Part shown: one piece after another, positions 1 to 6,682 of the stretch
Position numbering within the stretch: the first letter of the stretch is position 1
How the letters are laid out: each line of letters starts with the position of its first letter
Source of the DNA: Actinomycetota bacterium
Lineage (GTDB): Bacteria > Actinomycetota > Actinomycetes > Actinomycetales > Microbacteriaceae
Assembly (NCBI GenBank): GCA_009704225.1
Contig: WLEN01000001.1
Location: 1 to 21,910, forward strand
Length of the DNA: 21,910 bases
Reading direction: 5' to 3'
Made by a program: the position numbers and the translations under genes
The notes under the pieces: model-generated
Database searches by the model: none
What the model saw: only the letters and a program-made list of their open reading frames with translations
What the model was told of the DNA's origin: nothing

Positions 1-216
1 TCCAAGATCATCGCCGCAGTCGAGGCTGGGGAAGAAATCGTCGTCGCGCGCGCGGGAAAGCCGATAATCAAGCTGGTGAAAATCGATGAACTTCTCCCGC
101 CGCCAATTGTGCCTGGTTTCGCGCACGACTTGCTGCCCGACGTGTCCGACGAGGAATGGGAGGCATTGAACGTCGAATTCAATTCGCTGTTCCGTGACAA
201 GAACTTTGACAATTGA
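1..216 (+). CDS. Phd/YefM-like antitoxin, 5' end outside the window
   Basis: The open frame runs from the first base to a TGA at 214-216, giving 71 visible residues. The visible part begins SKIIAAVEAGEE and continues with a V-V-A-R-A-G-K-P-I-I-K-L-V stretch. This is the classic C-terminal half of the Phd/YefM DNA-binding fold, where a Ser-x-Leu/Ile-x-x-V-x-x-G-E helix is followed by a strand with Arg-x-Gly-Lys-Pro. The acidic and aromatic tail after the Pro-rich turn (residues about 32-71) would be the part that wraps the toxin. The next gene starts inside its stop codon, the usual arrangement for a type II toxin-antitoxin pair. The true start lies upstream of base 1. Family assignment is fairly secure; the partner is inferred from position. 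Confidence 0.82.
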   Translation, partial: SKIIAAVEAGEEIVVARAGKPIIKLVKIDELLPPPIVPGFAHDLLPDVSDEEWEALNVEFNSLFRDKNFDN

Positions 217-605
217 ACCGCGCCTTTTTCGACACCCACGTCGCTTACTGGCTGGCAAAAGATCCTCATCGATTGTCATCAGCGCTTGTGGCGCACATCA
301 ACCGGCATCATCAGCGCGCGGTATCAAGCCTGTCGTTTGCGGAACTTGAAATCAAACACATCATTGGCCGGGCTCCTGAATTTGGAGACCTCAGTGAGCG
401 CTTCGCATCGATGGTGATCGAGATTGAACCGTTTGACTACGTCGCTTCGCGATCCGTTGCGCGTTTTCCCTCACTGATGCGCCATGACCCGTTTGACCGC
501 ATGATTTTCGCTCAAGCCGCATCGCGACCGAATACGACCTTCTTCACCGCCGACAGGACACTGATTGCTCTCGGATTGGATTGGGTCGTCGACGCCCGCG
601 CATAA
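213..605 (+). CDS. vapC: PIN-domain toxin ribonuclease (VapC-like)
   Basis: A 130-residue protein of normal VapC length, predicted to be a Mg-dependent RNase that is inhibited by the upstream antitoxin. The acidic PIN residues are visible: D7 in the FFDTHVAYW strand, E44 in SFAELE, D92 and D95 in HDPFDRMIFAQA, and D114 in FFTADRTL. The HDPFDR motif is typical of the COG3744-type PIN branch. The start is TTG at 213-215, overlapping the antitoxin TGA as TTGA, so translation is probably coupled and the toxin made in lower amount. The gene converges on the rplL terminator, with its stop at 603-605. Targets (tRNA, rRNA or mRNA) cannot be told from sequence. Confidence 0.88.
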   Translation: MNRAFFDTHVAYWLAKDPHRLSSALVAHINRHHQRAVSSLSFAELEIKHIIGRAPEFGDLSERFASMVIEIEPFDYVASRSVARFPSLMRHDPFDRMIFAQAASRPNTTFFTADRTLIALGLDWVVDARA

Positions 606-636
606 AAATCGGGACGCCACCCGAAGGTGACGCCCC
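604..636 (-). terminator. Intrinsic terminator of rplJ-rplL
   Basis: Read on the - strand, an 11-bp stem (arms 626-636 and 611-621, two G-U pairs) closes a UUCG-type tetraloop. It is followed by G-A and a short run of U (complement of the A run at 604-608). It lies about 20 nt after the rplL stop. On the + strand the A-rich side replaces a U tract, so it should terminate mainly rplL transcription. It also separates the ribosomal operon from the convergent toxin gene. Confidence 0.8.
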
Positions 637-654
637 GAAAGGGTAAGTCGAAAC

Positions 655-1050
655 TTACTTGAGCGTGACAGTTCCGCCGGCTTCTTCGATAGCAGCCTTT
701 GCCTTGTCAGCGGTCTCTTTGTTGGCGCCTTCGAGGATGGTCGCGGGTGCGCCATCAACGAGTGCCTTTGCTTCTCCGAGGCCGAGGTTCGTGAGTGCAC
801 GGACCTCCTTGATGACCTGGATCTTCTTGTCGCCAGCAGCTTCGAGGACGACGTCGAACGAGTCCTTCTCTTCTGCAGCTTCGCCGCCACCAGCAGCGCC
901 ACCGGCTGCGGGTGCAGCAGCGGCAACAGCAACGGGTGCAGCAGCGGTTACCTCGAATACCTCTTCAAACTTCTTGACGAAGTCCGAGAGTTCGATGAGC
1001 GAGAGCTCCTTGAATGCCTCAATGAGGGCATCTGCGCTGAGCTTAGCCAT
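655..1050 (-). CDS. rplL: 50S ribosomal protein L7/L12 (bL12)
   Basis: A 131-residue stalk protein that dimerises, docks on L10 and recruits translation GTPases. The N-terminal dimerisation and L10-binding segment ([13 protein letters not shown], about residues 1-33) is followed by an Ala/Gly/Pro-rich hinge at about 35-57. The conserved globular C-terminal domain (about 60-131) contains the [20 protein letters not shown] and [13 protein letters not shown] signatures. Start ATG at 1048-1050 has AAGGAG about 6 nt upstream. It follows rplJ by 40 nt and ends at a strong terminator, so it is the last gene of the rplJ-rplL unit. rpoB is not next to it in this window, unlike in many other bacteria. 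Confidence 0.98.
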   Translation of the reverse strand: MAKLSADALIEAFKELSLIELSDFVKKFEEVFEVTAAAPVAVAAAAPAAGGAAGGGEAAEEKDSFDVVLEAAGDKKIQVIKEVRALTNLGLGEAKALVDGAPATILEGANKETADKAKAAIEEAGGTVTLK

Positions 1051-1090
1051 GATTATCTCCTTGTTTGTGGGGTTGTCGAAAACGCGCTAG

Positions 1091-1603
1091 TTACGCGTTT
1101 TCCTGCTTCTGACGCAACGCGTCGACCGCGCGAACGGCCTGTGCAAGCGGTGCGTTGAACATGTAGGCAGCGCCGAAGAGCGAGGACTTGACAGCGCCTG
1201 CAAACTTGGAAAGCAGGACCTCTCGTGTCTCGAGATCGGCGAGCTTGGTTACCTCGGCAGCAGTGAGGGGTGCTCCGTCGAAGAAGCCTCCCTTGATGAT
1301 GAGGTGTTGGTTTGCCTTGGCAAAGTCACGCAGGGACTTCGCAACGGTGACGGTGTCACCGTGAACGAAGGCAATAGCGGTCGGTCCGACGAGTTCGGCA
1401 TCGAACGAGCTGATGCCTTCCGCGTTGAATGCCCGCTTGGCCAGCGTGTTCTTCACCACGGCGTACGACGCGTTCGCACGGATATTTCCGCGCAGCTCTT
1501 TGAGCTGTGCAACCGTGAGTCCGCGGTACTCGGTGAGCAGTACACCGCTCGAGGTTCGGATTGCTTCCGAAATCTCGGCGATTGTTGCTTCCTTGTTCGC
1601 CAT
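1091..1603 (-). CDS. rplJ: 50S ribosomal protein L10 (uL10)
   Basis: 170 residues beginning MANKEATIAEISEAI. L10 is the base of the L7/L12 stalk and anchors the L12 dimers to 23S rRNA. The region TSSGVLLTEYRGLTVAQL and the later SYAVVKNTLAKRAF and GPTAIAFV stretches are characteristic of the rRNA-binding domain; the C-terminal helix ending ALRQKQENA binds L12. The ATG at 1601-1603 is chosen because AAGGAG lies 5 nt upstream. The open frame continues further upstream only through a region that contains the leader hairpin and terminator, and should not be translated. Together with L12 it probably represses its own synthesis through the leader upstream. Confidence 0.97.
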   Translation of the reverse strand: MANKEATIAEISEAIRTSSGVLLTEYRGLTVAQLKELRGNIRANASYAVVKNTLAKRAFNAEGISSFDAELVGPTAIAFVHGDTVTVAKSLRDFAKANQHLIIKGGFFDGAPLTAAEVTKLADLETREVLLSKFAGAVKSSLFGAAYMFNAPLAQAVRAVDALRQKQENA

Positions 1604-1647
1604 GGTGCTCCTTGTGTTTGAATACGGAACCGACGGCCGCTGGCAAC

Positions 1648-1677
1648 AAAAAAACTCCGGCGCAAACGCACGGAGTT
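1648..1677 (-). terminator. Attenuator terminator in the rplJ leader
   Basis: On the - strand, AACTCCG (1671-1677) pairs with CGGAGTT (1653-1659). A further GCG/CGC pair and a four-base loop lie inside, with one bulged base. The stem is followed at once by seven U (complement of the A run 1648-1654). It is a strong intrinsic terminator lying 44 nt before the rplJ start and downstream of the leader. The simplest reading is a conditional terminator for the rplJ-rplL operon. It could also catch read-through from the kinase gene. Confidence 0.8.
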
Positions 1678-1777
1678 GAACAGCTTTCACTGGGGAACTT
1701 CATTCGCCTGCGCGGGTCCTCACCAGGGTGAGACTTCGGTTCCCAACTTGCGTTCGAAACAACCAGCGGTCTTCGGT
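1678..1777 (-). promoter_or_regulatory. L10-type ribosomal protein leader of rplJ-rplL
   Basis: The untranslated region between the predicted rplJ promoter and the attenuator holds the - strand sequence ACCGAAGACCGCTGGTT (around 1759-1775) and a small perfect hairpin CTCAC-N4-GTGAG (1719-1732). A second AACCGAAG repeat lies just before that hairpin. Structured leaders ahead of rplJ that bind the L10-L12 complex are known in several phyla (L10 leader family), and in Bacillus they act through attenuation. Membership here is inferred from position, structure and the following terminator; a covariance-model search was not possible. Confidence 0.65.
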
Positions 1778-1783
1778 TCTCTC

Positions 1784-1813
1784 AGGTTACACGGTGGAAA
1801 CCCGACGACGCAA
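1784..1813 (-). promoter_or_regulatory. Candidate rplJ promoter
   Basis: On the - strand TTGCGT (1808-1813) is separated by 18 nt from TAACCT (1784-1789), a reasonable sigma-70-type pair. Transcription would start near 1777 and run through the L10-type leader. It overlaps the very end of the sensor kinase gene, whose stop is at 1815-1817. The position fits but the match is only fair. Confidence 0.5.
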
Positions 1814-1814
1814 A

Positions 1815-3233
1815 TCAGCCGACAATCAGTCGAGGGATAGTGACAACGAATCGCGTGTTGCCCGGTTCACTTTCGACCAGAATGGTTCCCTTGTGGGCGC
1901 GCACCAGTCCCTCAACAATTGCCAGCCCAAGTCCCGTTGAACCGGTGGCGCGGGCGCGCGAGGTATCGGCTCGGGCGAATCGTTCGAACAAGTTGGCTCG
2001 TATCTCGTCAGGAATCCCTGGTCCGTTGTCGGCGATGGTGATGACAACAGAATTATCTGTCGTCGCAACGGACGTGGTGACAATCGTTTTCGCAGGAGTG
2101 TGGGTCTGAGCGTTCGCCAGCAGGTTGACGAGAATCTGATAAAAACGGTCGCGATCCGCTGCGATGGTCGCCCCGCGGACGGTCGTGACTTTCCACGCGT
2201 GATCGGGCCCGGCCACCTGAGCATCTTTGACCGCATCCTTGACCAATTTCGACACGTCGAGCGGCGCTAAATCCAGCTCGCGCCCTTCGTCGAGTCGCGC
2301 GAGCAACAACAAGTCTTCGACGAGCGCTGACATGCGAACAGATTCCGATTCGATTCGGCCCAACGCGTGGCGCAGGTCGTCGGTCATGTCCATTTCCTGC
2401 CGCCTGGTCAATTCCGAATATCCGCGAATCGCCGTGAGTGGCGTGCGAAGTTCGTGGCTCGCGTCCGAGACAAACTGTCGCACCTTGGCTTCGCTATTGC
2501 GACGGGCGGTGAGAGCCTCGTCAACGTTGTCGAGCATGTGGTTAAACGCGCTACCCAACTGGCCCACCTCGGTGTCTGCGTCTTCAATGGTCACGCGTTC
2601 AGTGAGAGCAGCATCACCGACGGCAAGTTGCATTCCCGAAATTCGCCGCGCTGTCTCTCGCATTTTCTCTAATGGCCGCAACGCGATGTCGACGCTCTGC
2701 CGACCGACGACGACGACGAGCACAACGATTCCCGCGATAAGGAAGCCCAAAAATGTTCCGATTCGTCCGACGACACGGTCGATGGCAGCGGTCGGAAACC
2801 CCATCAGAATTGTGCTTCCTTTGACGGTTCCCACGGCGGCCATGCGGTAATCACCCGCCTGCGTGATGCGCACGTCCCGAATAAACCCGTTCCAGCCGCT
2901 CACCGGGATACTCGACAGTTGTTGCTCGCTGAACGACTGTCGATCGGCGCGTGCATTCAGATAAACCGCGGACACCGTTCCGGCGGGGTCAATTGCCGCC
3001 ATCACCGTTCCCACCGCCATTCCCGGCCCATCGAGGCGAAGCCCGACATCGCGCGATGCACCCAGGGGGTCCTGAATGCGCTGTGCCGCCGAGATCAGTT
3101 CCTCGTCGAGTTGACCGATCATGTAGGCACGAACTCCCACCATCGTCGCAGCCCCAATCGCGAGACCGGCAAGTGCTGTCAGGACCGCACTTGAGAAAAT
3201 AAGCCGCTTGCGAAGTGGCCAACCGGTGAACAT
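1815..3233 (-). CDS. Two-component sensor histidine kinase
   Basis: A 472-residue membrane kinase that should autophosphorylate and pass phosphate to the regulator encoded just upstream. One transmembrane helix lies at about residues 10-36 and a second at about 157-177. They enclose an extracytoplasmic sensor domain of about 120 residues of unknown ligand. A HAMP linker follows (about 178-240). The dimerisation domain has the H box SHELRTPLTAIRGYSE with His260. The ATP-binding domain shows an N box (NLLANAQTHT, 370-379), DNGPGIP (402-408) and GSTGLGLAIV (431-440). All catalytic motifs are intact. The ATG is 3 nt after the regulator stop, so the two are surely cotranscribed. Overall architecture resembles the actinobacterial TrcS/MprB group, but the signal cannot be inferred. 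Confidence 0.95.
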   Translation of the reverse strand: MFTGWPLRKRLIFSSAVLTALAGLAIGAATMVGVRAYMIGQLDEELISAAQRIQDPLGASRDVGLRLDGPGMAVGTVMAAIDPAGTVSAVYLNARADRQSFSEQQLSSIPVSGWNGFIRDVRITQAGDYRMAAVGTVKGSTILMGFPTAAIDRVVGRIGTFLGFLIAGIVVLVVVVGRQSVDIALRPLEKMRETARRISGMQLAVGDAALTERVTIEDADTEVGQLGSAFNHMLDNVDEALTARRNSEAKVRQFVSDASHELRTPLTAIRGYSELTRRQEMDMTDDLRHALGRIESESVRMSALVEDLLLLARLDEGRELDLAPLDVSKLVKDAVKDAQVAGPDHAWKVTTVRGATIAADRDRFYQILVNLLANAQTHTPAKTIVTTSVATTDNSVVITIADNGPGIPDEIRANLFERFARADTSRARATGSTGLGLAIVEGLVRAHKGTILVESEPGNTRFVVTIPRLIVG

Positions 3234-3236
3234 CGG

Positions 3237-3965
3237 CTAATCCACCGGGCGCAATACGTATCCGACACCGCGGACGGTGTGAATCATCGCTGGGCCGAGT
3301 GTGTCGATCTTCTTTCGCAGATACGAAATATAAATCTCGACAATCGACGAGCGCCCACCAAAGTCATATGACCAGACGCGATCCAAGATCTGGGCTTTGG
3401 ACAGGACACGCTTTGGGTTCCGCATGAGGTATCGCAACAGTTCGAATTCCGTTGCTGTGAGCTCAACGCGAGCATCCCCGCGGAAAACCTCATAGGTTTC
3501 TTCGTTGAGGACGAGGTCGCCGACGATGATTTCCGGATCTTCGTGAGCTTCGCTCGCGAGGATCGATCGACGCACGATTCCGCGAATACGCGCGACCAAT
3601 TCTTCAACCGAAAAGGGCTTGGTGACGTAGTCATCACCACCCGCGGTCAAACCGACGACGCGATCAGCGACGGCGTCCTTCGCAGTGAGGAACAGGACGG
3701 GAACGTCGGCGTTGTCGGCACGTATTCGGCGCATGACCTCGAGCCCGTCGAAATCGGGGAGCATGATGTCGAGCACGATGATGTCGGGGTTAAAGTCCTT
3801 GGCCTCGTCCACGGCAGCACGCCCACTCGCCGCGGTGCGAACCTCAAATTTTTCGTAGCGAAGCGCCATCGAGACGAGCTCTGAAATGGCCGGTTCGTCA
3901 TCGACAACGAGGGCCCTGACGGGTTTACCGTCCGGTTTGACGAGTGCGATGTTTTCTGTGGTCAC
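3237..3965 (-). CDS. OmpR/PhoB-family response regulator
   Basis: 242 residues. The receiver domain (about 16-130) has the acidic pocket VVDDE (D22, D23), phosphoacceptor D66 in DIIVLDIMLPDFDG, T94 in LFLTAKD and K116 in YVTKPFS. The winged-helix DNA-binding domain (about 145-242) has the ELTATEFELLRYLM and IVEIYISYLRKKID recognition-helix signatures and ends in HTVRGVGYVLRP. It is the partner of the kinase 3 nt downstream. The start is GTG at 3963-3965. A GGAGG sits only 1 nt before it, too close for normal pairing, and a GAGGA about 11 nt upstream is the other ribosome-binding candidate. No other start is available in frame until well inside the receiver. Close to TrcR/MprA-type regulators; regulon unknown. 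Confidence 0.95.
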   Translation of the reverse strand: MTTENIALVKPDGKPVRALVVDDEPAISELVSMALRYEKFEVRTAASGRAAVDEAKDFNPDIIVLDIMLPDFDGLEVMRRIRADNADVPVLFLTAKDAVADRVVGLTAGGDDYVTKPFSVEELVARIRGIVRRSILASEAHEDPEIIVGDLVLNEETYEVFRGDARVELTATEFELLRYLMRNPKRVLSKAQILDRVWSYDFGGRSSIVEIYISYLRKKIDTLGPAMIHTVRGVGYVLRPVD

Positions 3966-3991
3966 TCCTCCAGTGTCCTCAGTTTCCTATG

Positions 3992-4020
3992 AATTTGCCT
4001 AACAAGTTCTGTATTTTCAA
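3992..4020 (-). promoter_or_regulatory. Candidate promoter of the two-component operon
   Basis: On the - strand TTGAAA (4015-4020) is separated by 17 nt from CAAATT (3992-3997), giving a start near 3985 and a leader of about 20 nt to the GTG. The -35 is good and the -10 is weak. It lies between the rplA terminator and the regulator gene, so the two-component operon need not depend on ribosomal transcription. Confidence 0.4.
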
Positions 4021-4029
4021 CGTGAAATG

Positions 4030-4063
4030 CACAAACGCCCCGGCCGAAGCCGAGGCGTTTGTG
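4030..4063 (-). terminator. Terminator after rplA
   Basis: A 15-bp stem (4030-4044 with 4049-4063, one G-U pair on the - strand) closed by a UUCG loop begins 13 nt after the rplA stop. The trailing sequence CAUUUCAC is only moderately U-rich, so release may be incomplete. The exceptional stem and its position make it the likely end of the secE-nusG-rplK-rplA transcript. Confidence 0.75.
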
Positions 4064-4075
4064 AGCGATACGAAC

Positions 4076-4765
4076 CTAGAGTGCGCTGACGTCGAGCGGG
4101 ATGCCCGGGCCGAACGTCGTCGAAATGGTCGCCTTCTGGATGTAACGACCCTTCGCCGATGACGGCTTCACGCGCTGAACTTCTTCGAGAGCAGCATGGA
4201 AGTTGTCGCCAAGCTGGTCAGCCGAGAACGATGCCTTGCCCACGATGAAGTGGACGTTCGAGTGCTTGTCAACACGGAACTCGATCTTTCCGCCCTTGAT
4301 CTCGGTAACGGCCTTCGCCGGGTCCGGCGTGACGGTTCCGGTCTTGGGGTTCGGCATGAGGTTTCGGGGTCCGAGAACCTTTCCGAGACGACCGACCTGG
4401 CCCATGAGTTCGGGTGTCGAGACGGCTGCGTCAAACGACGTGTATCCGCCCGCAACCTTGTCGATGAGTTCGACTCCACCCACCTCATCGGCTCCGGCGG
4501 CCAGAGCAGCCTCGGCCGCGGCCCCCGTCGCAAAGACGATGACGCGCGCAGTCTTACCCGTGCCGTGAGGAAGCATGACGGTTCCACGAACCATCTGGTC
4601 GGCCTTGCGGGGGTCGACTGCGAGTTTCAACGCGACCTCGACGGTCGAGTTAAACTTTGCCGAACCGGTCTGCTTTGCGATGTCTACCGCTTCGACCGGC
4701 GAATAAAACTTGCCCTCTTCAAGAAGGGCGACGGCGGCGTTGTACGCCTTGGATTTCTTAGCCAT
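4076..4765 (-). CDS. rplA: 50S ribosomal protein L1 (uL1)
   Basis: 229 residues, the usual length. L1 forms the mobile stalk next to the E site and in many bacteria represses its own operon by binding the rplK leader. Signatures include [20 protein letters not shown], the [17 protein letters not shown] stretch, and the MPNPKTGTV motif in domain II followed by [11 protein letters not shown]. The ATG at 4763-4765 (MAKKSKAYN) is chosen because AAGGAG lies about 9 nt upstream; the longer upstream open frame shows no L1 similarity. It follows rplK by 67 nt and is the last gene before a long hairpin terminator. Confidence 0.97.
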   Translation of the reverse strand: MAKKSKAYNAAVALLEEGKFYSPVEAVDIAKQTGSAKFNSTVEVALKLAVDPRKADQMVRGTVMLPHGTGKTARVIVFATGAAAEAALAAGADEVGGVELIDKVAGGYTSFDAAVSTPELMGQVGRLGKVLGPRNLMPNPKTGTVTPDPAKAVTEIKGGKIEFRVDKHSNVHFIVGKASFSADQLGDNFHAALEEVQRVKPSSAKGRYIQKATISTTFGPGIPLDVSAL

Positions 4766-4799
4766 GATTGTTTTCTCCTTCAGAGAATCGCGGTGTCGT

Positions 4800-4813
4800 G
4801 AGCCTGGCGGCTC
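4800..4813 (-). other. Small hairpin between rplK and rplA
   Basis: A perfect GAGCC-N4-GGCTC inverted repeat in the 67-nt gap between the two genes, with no U tract. It is not a terminator. It could be a processing or translational control site. It is a short repeat and may be fortuitous. Confidence 0.35.
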
Positions 4814-4832
4814 TCCCGCTAGTGGAAAGTGG

Positions 4833-5261
4833 TTATTCGACCGTGATGCCCATGGAACGGGCGGTGCCGGCAATGATCTTTTCGGCGGCCTCGACGTCAT
4901 TGGCGTTGAGGTCAACCTGCTTCTGCTCGGCAATCGAGTGCAGTTGGTCTTTGGTCAACTTTGCGACCTTGACCGTGTGCGGTGTCGAGGAACCCTTGGC
5001 GACTCCTGCGGCCTTCTTGATGAGCTCGGCTGCGGGCGGGGTCTTGAGGATGAACGTGAACGAACGGTCCTCATACACCGTGATCTCGACGGGAATAACA
5101 TTTCCACGCTTGTCCTGCGTCGCGTTGTTGTACGCAGTGCAGAACTCCATGATGTTGACACCGTGCTGACCGAGCGCCGGACCGATGGGCGGAGCGGGGT
5201 TTGCCGCGCCGGCCTGGATCTGGAGCTTGATGAGGCCGGTGACCTTTTTCTTTGCTGCCAT
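4833..5261 (-). CDS. rplK: 50S ribosomal protein L11 (uL11)
   Basis: 142 residues. L11 binds the GTPase-associated centre of 23S rRNA and is needed for RelA-type stringent signalling. The N-terminal [18 protein letters not shown] and the Pro-rich [19 protein letters not shown] stretch (the linker region bound by thiostrepton-type drugs) are diagnostic. The rRNA-binding C-terminal domain ends [11 protein letters not shown]. Start ATG at 5259-5261 has AAGGAA about 6 nt upstream. It lies 78 nt after nusG in the expected order nusG-rplK-rplA. Confidence 0.98.
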   Translation of the reverse strand: MAAKKKVTGLIKLQIQAGAANPAPPIGPALGQHGVNIMEFCTAYNNATQDKRGNVIPVEITVYEDRSFTFILKTPPAAELIKKAAGVAKGSSTPHTVKVAKLTKDQLHSIAEQKQVDLNANDVEAAEKIIAGTARSMGITVE

Positions 5262-5280
5262 TTTCTTTCCTTACTGTCGT

Positions 5281-5298
5281 GCGTGACGGGTGTCACGC
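5281..5298 (-). other. Hairpin in the rplK leader, possible L1 control site
   Basis: A perfect 7-bp inverted repeat GCGTGAC-N4-GTCACGC lies 19 nt before the rplK start, with no U tract after it. L1 is known in other bacteria to bind a leader structure ahead of rplK. This hairpin is in the right place, but I cannot show that it mimics the rRNA site. Confidence 0.4.
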
Positions 5299-5339
5299 GC
5301 TCCCACGCCGGCGCCTTGTGCGTCGGGTGGTAATTCTGA

Positions 5340-6140
5340 TTACTGCTTTTCCACCTGGCTGAAGGTGAACTCGACGGCCGTGTCACGACCGAAGACGTTG
5401 ATGAAGATAGAGAGCTTTCCGGAATCGAGGTGGATCTCGTGGATTGTTCCTTGAAGCCCCGCGAACGCACCTTCCTTGATGCCGACGGTTTCGCCGACCT
5501 CGAAGTCGGTCGTCACCGTGATGTCGCGCTTTCCAGCCGTCTTGAGTCCACCAGCCGAGCGCGCACCTTCGATGGGTGCTTCCGTCTTGAGCATGTCGAA
5601 CGCATCCTGGTGCGAGAGCGGGATCGGGTTGTGGGCGTTGCCAACGAAGCCAGTCACACCGGGGGTGTGGCGAACTGTCGACCACGAGTCTTCGTTGAGG
5701 TTCATTCGAACGAGAACGTAGGAGGGAACGCGAACGCGCGTGACGAGCTTGCGCTGACCGTTCTTGATGTCCACGATGTCTTCGAGCGGGACGGCGACCT
5801 CAAAGATGTCGTCCTGCATGTTCATTGCGAGCACGCGGTTCTCGATGTTGGTCTTGACCTTTTTCTCGTAACCCGCATACGAGTGGACGACGTACCAGTT
5901 ACCGGGCTTGCGGCGAAGTTCCTTCTTGAATTCTGCGTAGGGGTCCTCTTCGGGCGCCGCCGGCGCGTCAGCAGCATCGTCGTGTTCGGCGGTAACTTCC
6001 GCTTCGTCGTGAGTCGCTTCATCCGCTGCGATTGCTTCGGCAGCCGAATCAATGTCAAGAGCATCATCGACGATTGCGTCCGCCTCAGGGTCGACTGCGG
6101 CAGCCGACAGGTCAATATCGTCAAATTGGTTTTCGGTCAC
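5340..6140 (-). CDS. nusG: Transcription termination/antitermination factor NusG
   Basis: 266 residues. NusG binds RNA polymerase and couples it to Rho or the ribosome. Residues 1 to about 70 are an Ala/Asp/Glu-rich acidic extension typical of actinobacterial NusG and absent from the E. coli protein. The NGN domain begins at about 80 with NWYVVHSYAGYEKKVKTN and includes RVPSYVLVRM and VRHTPGVTGFVG. The KOW domain is at about 213-245 (FEVGETVGIKEGAFAGLQGTI). The start is GTG at 6138-6140 with AAAGGA about 8 nt before it. It follows secE by 19 nt. All core motifs are intact. Confidence 0.97.
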   Translation of the reverse strand: MTENQFDDIDLSAAAVDPEADAIVDDALDIDSAAEAIAADEATHDEAEVTAEHDDAADAPAAPEEDPYAEFKKELRRKPGNWYVVHSYAGYEKKVKTNIENRVLAMNMQDDIFEVAVPLEDIVDIKNGQRKLVTRVRVPSYVLVRMNLNEDSWSTVRHTPGVTGFVGNAHNPIPLSHQDAFDMLKTEAPIEGARSAGGLKTAGKRDITVTTDFEVGETVGIKEGAFAGLQGTIHEIHLDSGKLSIFINVFGRDTAVEFTFSQVEKQ

Positions 6141-6159
6141 GTCGTTTAGTCCTTTATTC

Positions 6160-6426
6160 CTAGTTGGCCCACGGGAGCGTGCCGTTACCGAAGACGAAAC
6201 CCGTCAGGGTTCCGATCACGATGTCAATGCTTGAGATGAGAGCCATCATGATGATGACGAAAACGAGAACCACCGAGGTGTAGGTGATGAGTTCCTTGCG
6301 AGTCGGAGCGACGACCTTGCGCAGTTCGGTGACAACCTCGCGCATGAACTGCGCGATACGGCCGAAAATGCTCTTCTTCCGCTCGCCACGTTCGGCGCCA
6401 GAGACGGCAGTGATTTCGTCAGTCAC
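6160..6426 (-). CDS. secE: Preprotein translocase subunit SecE
   Basis: 88 residues. SecE clamps SecY in the membrane translocon. It is the short single-helix form. An amphipathic segment FMREVVTELRKVVAPTRKEL (about 28-46) carries the conserved E-L-x-K-V-x-x-P-T motif, followed by one transmembrane helix at about 49-70 and a short external tail. The start is GTG at 6424-6426, with AAAGG 8 nt upstream. A longer open frame reaches through the tRNA gene and is rejected. It stands between tRNA-Trp and nusG, the standard arrangement in this phylum. Confidence 0.96.
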   Translation of the reverse strand: MTDEITAVSGAERGERKKSIFGRIAQFMREVVTELRKVVAPTRKELITYTSVVLVFVIIMMALISSIDIVIGTLTGFVFGNGTLPWAN

Positions 6427-6451
6427 GATGTTGCCTTTCGATTTGATGTGG

Positions 6452-6469
6452 ATGTCGGTGGCCCGACAT
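6452..6469 (-). other. Hairpin between tRNA-Trp and secE
   Basis: Perfect ATGTCGG-N4-CCGACAT inverted repeat starting 4 nt downstream of the tRNA 3' end, without a U tract. It could stabilise the secE mRNA 5' end after tRNA cleavage, or serve as a nuclease processing site. Function is inferred from position only. Confidence 0.5.
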
Positions 6470-6472
6470 TCG

Positions 6473-6545
6473 CAGGGCGGACAGGACTCGAACCTGCAAC
6501 CTGCGGTTTTGGAGACCGCTGCTCTACCAATTGAGCCACCGCCCT
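6473..6545 (-). tRNA. tRNA-Trp (anticodon CCA)
   Basis: A 73-nt cloverleaf on the - strand. The acceptor AGGGCGG pairs with CCGCCCT and the discriminator is G. The D arm is GCTC-AATTGGTA-GAGC. The anticodon stem GCGGT/ACCGC holds the loop CTCCAAA with anticodon CCA. The T arm has the TTCGAGT loop. The 3' CCA is not encoded. It lies 46 nt upstream of secE, as commonly seen in Actinomycetota, and may share its transcript. Confidence 0.97.
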
Positions 6546-6614
6546 GTGCGTGAACACCGGCTTTGCCTTCTGCCTGATGGCACGACGAAGCATGGTGTTT
6601 GGCACCAAAAACCA

Positions 6615-6643
6615 AGTGTATGCCAGCACAGCCCAATCTCCAA
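6615..6643 (-). promoter_or_regulatory. Candidate promoter of tRNA-Trp and the secE operon
   Basis: On the - strand TTGGAG (6638-6643), a 17-nt spacer and TACACT (6615-6620) make a good sigma-70-like promoter. Start would be near 6608, leaving about 60 nt before the mature tRNA end. It is the best-looking promoter with two boxes in the window. It is about 40 nt from the aminotransferase start on the other strand. Confidence 0.6.
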
Positions 6644-6670
6644 AGCGAGGTCTCGCCGCCCAATGCAGAC

Positions 6671-6676
6671 TAATCT
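6671..6676 (+). promoter_or_regulatory. -10 box for a leaderless aminotransferase mRNA
   Basis: TAATCT lies exactly 6 nt before the GTG start, so the predicted transcription start coincides with the first base of the codon. No Shine-Dalgarno sequence is present. No clear -35 is seen. Confidence 0.55.
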
Positions 6677-6682
6677 GGTGGC

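Noticed and set aside
1604..1690. N-terminal extension of the rplJ frame
   Set aside because: It runs through the attenuator and leader, has no L10 similarity, and a strong ribosome-binding site precedes the ATG at 1603.
2227..2850. 207-residue + strand open frame opposite the sensor kinase
   Set aside because: Ser/Arg-rich shadow of a real kinase in the other strand; no start signals or recognisable motif.
4766..4933. Longer upstream start for rplA
   Set aside because: The extension is antisense-like, overlaps rplK, and the family N-terminus MAKKSKAYN starts at 4765 behind AAGGAG.
5281..5298. Hairpin before rplK read as a terminator
   Set aside because: No U tract follows, and termination here would cut off rplK-rplA; kept only as a possible regulatory hairpin.
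6427..6663. Open frame extending secE through the tRNA-Trp gene
   Set aside because: It would translate a tRNA; the GTG at 6426 has a proper ribosome-binding site and gives a normal SecE.
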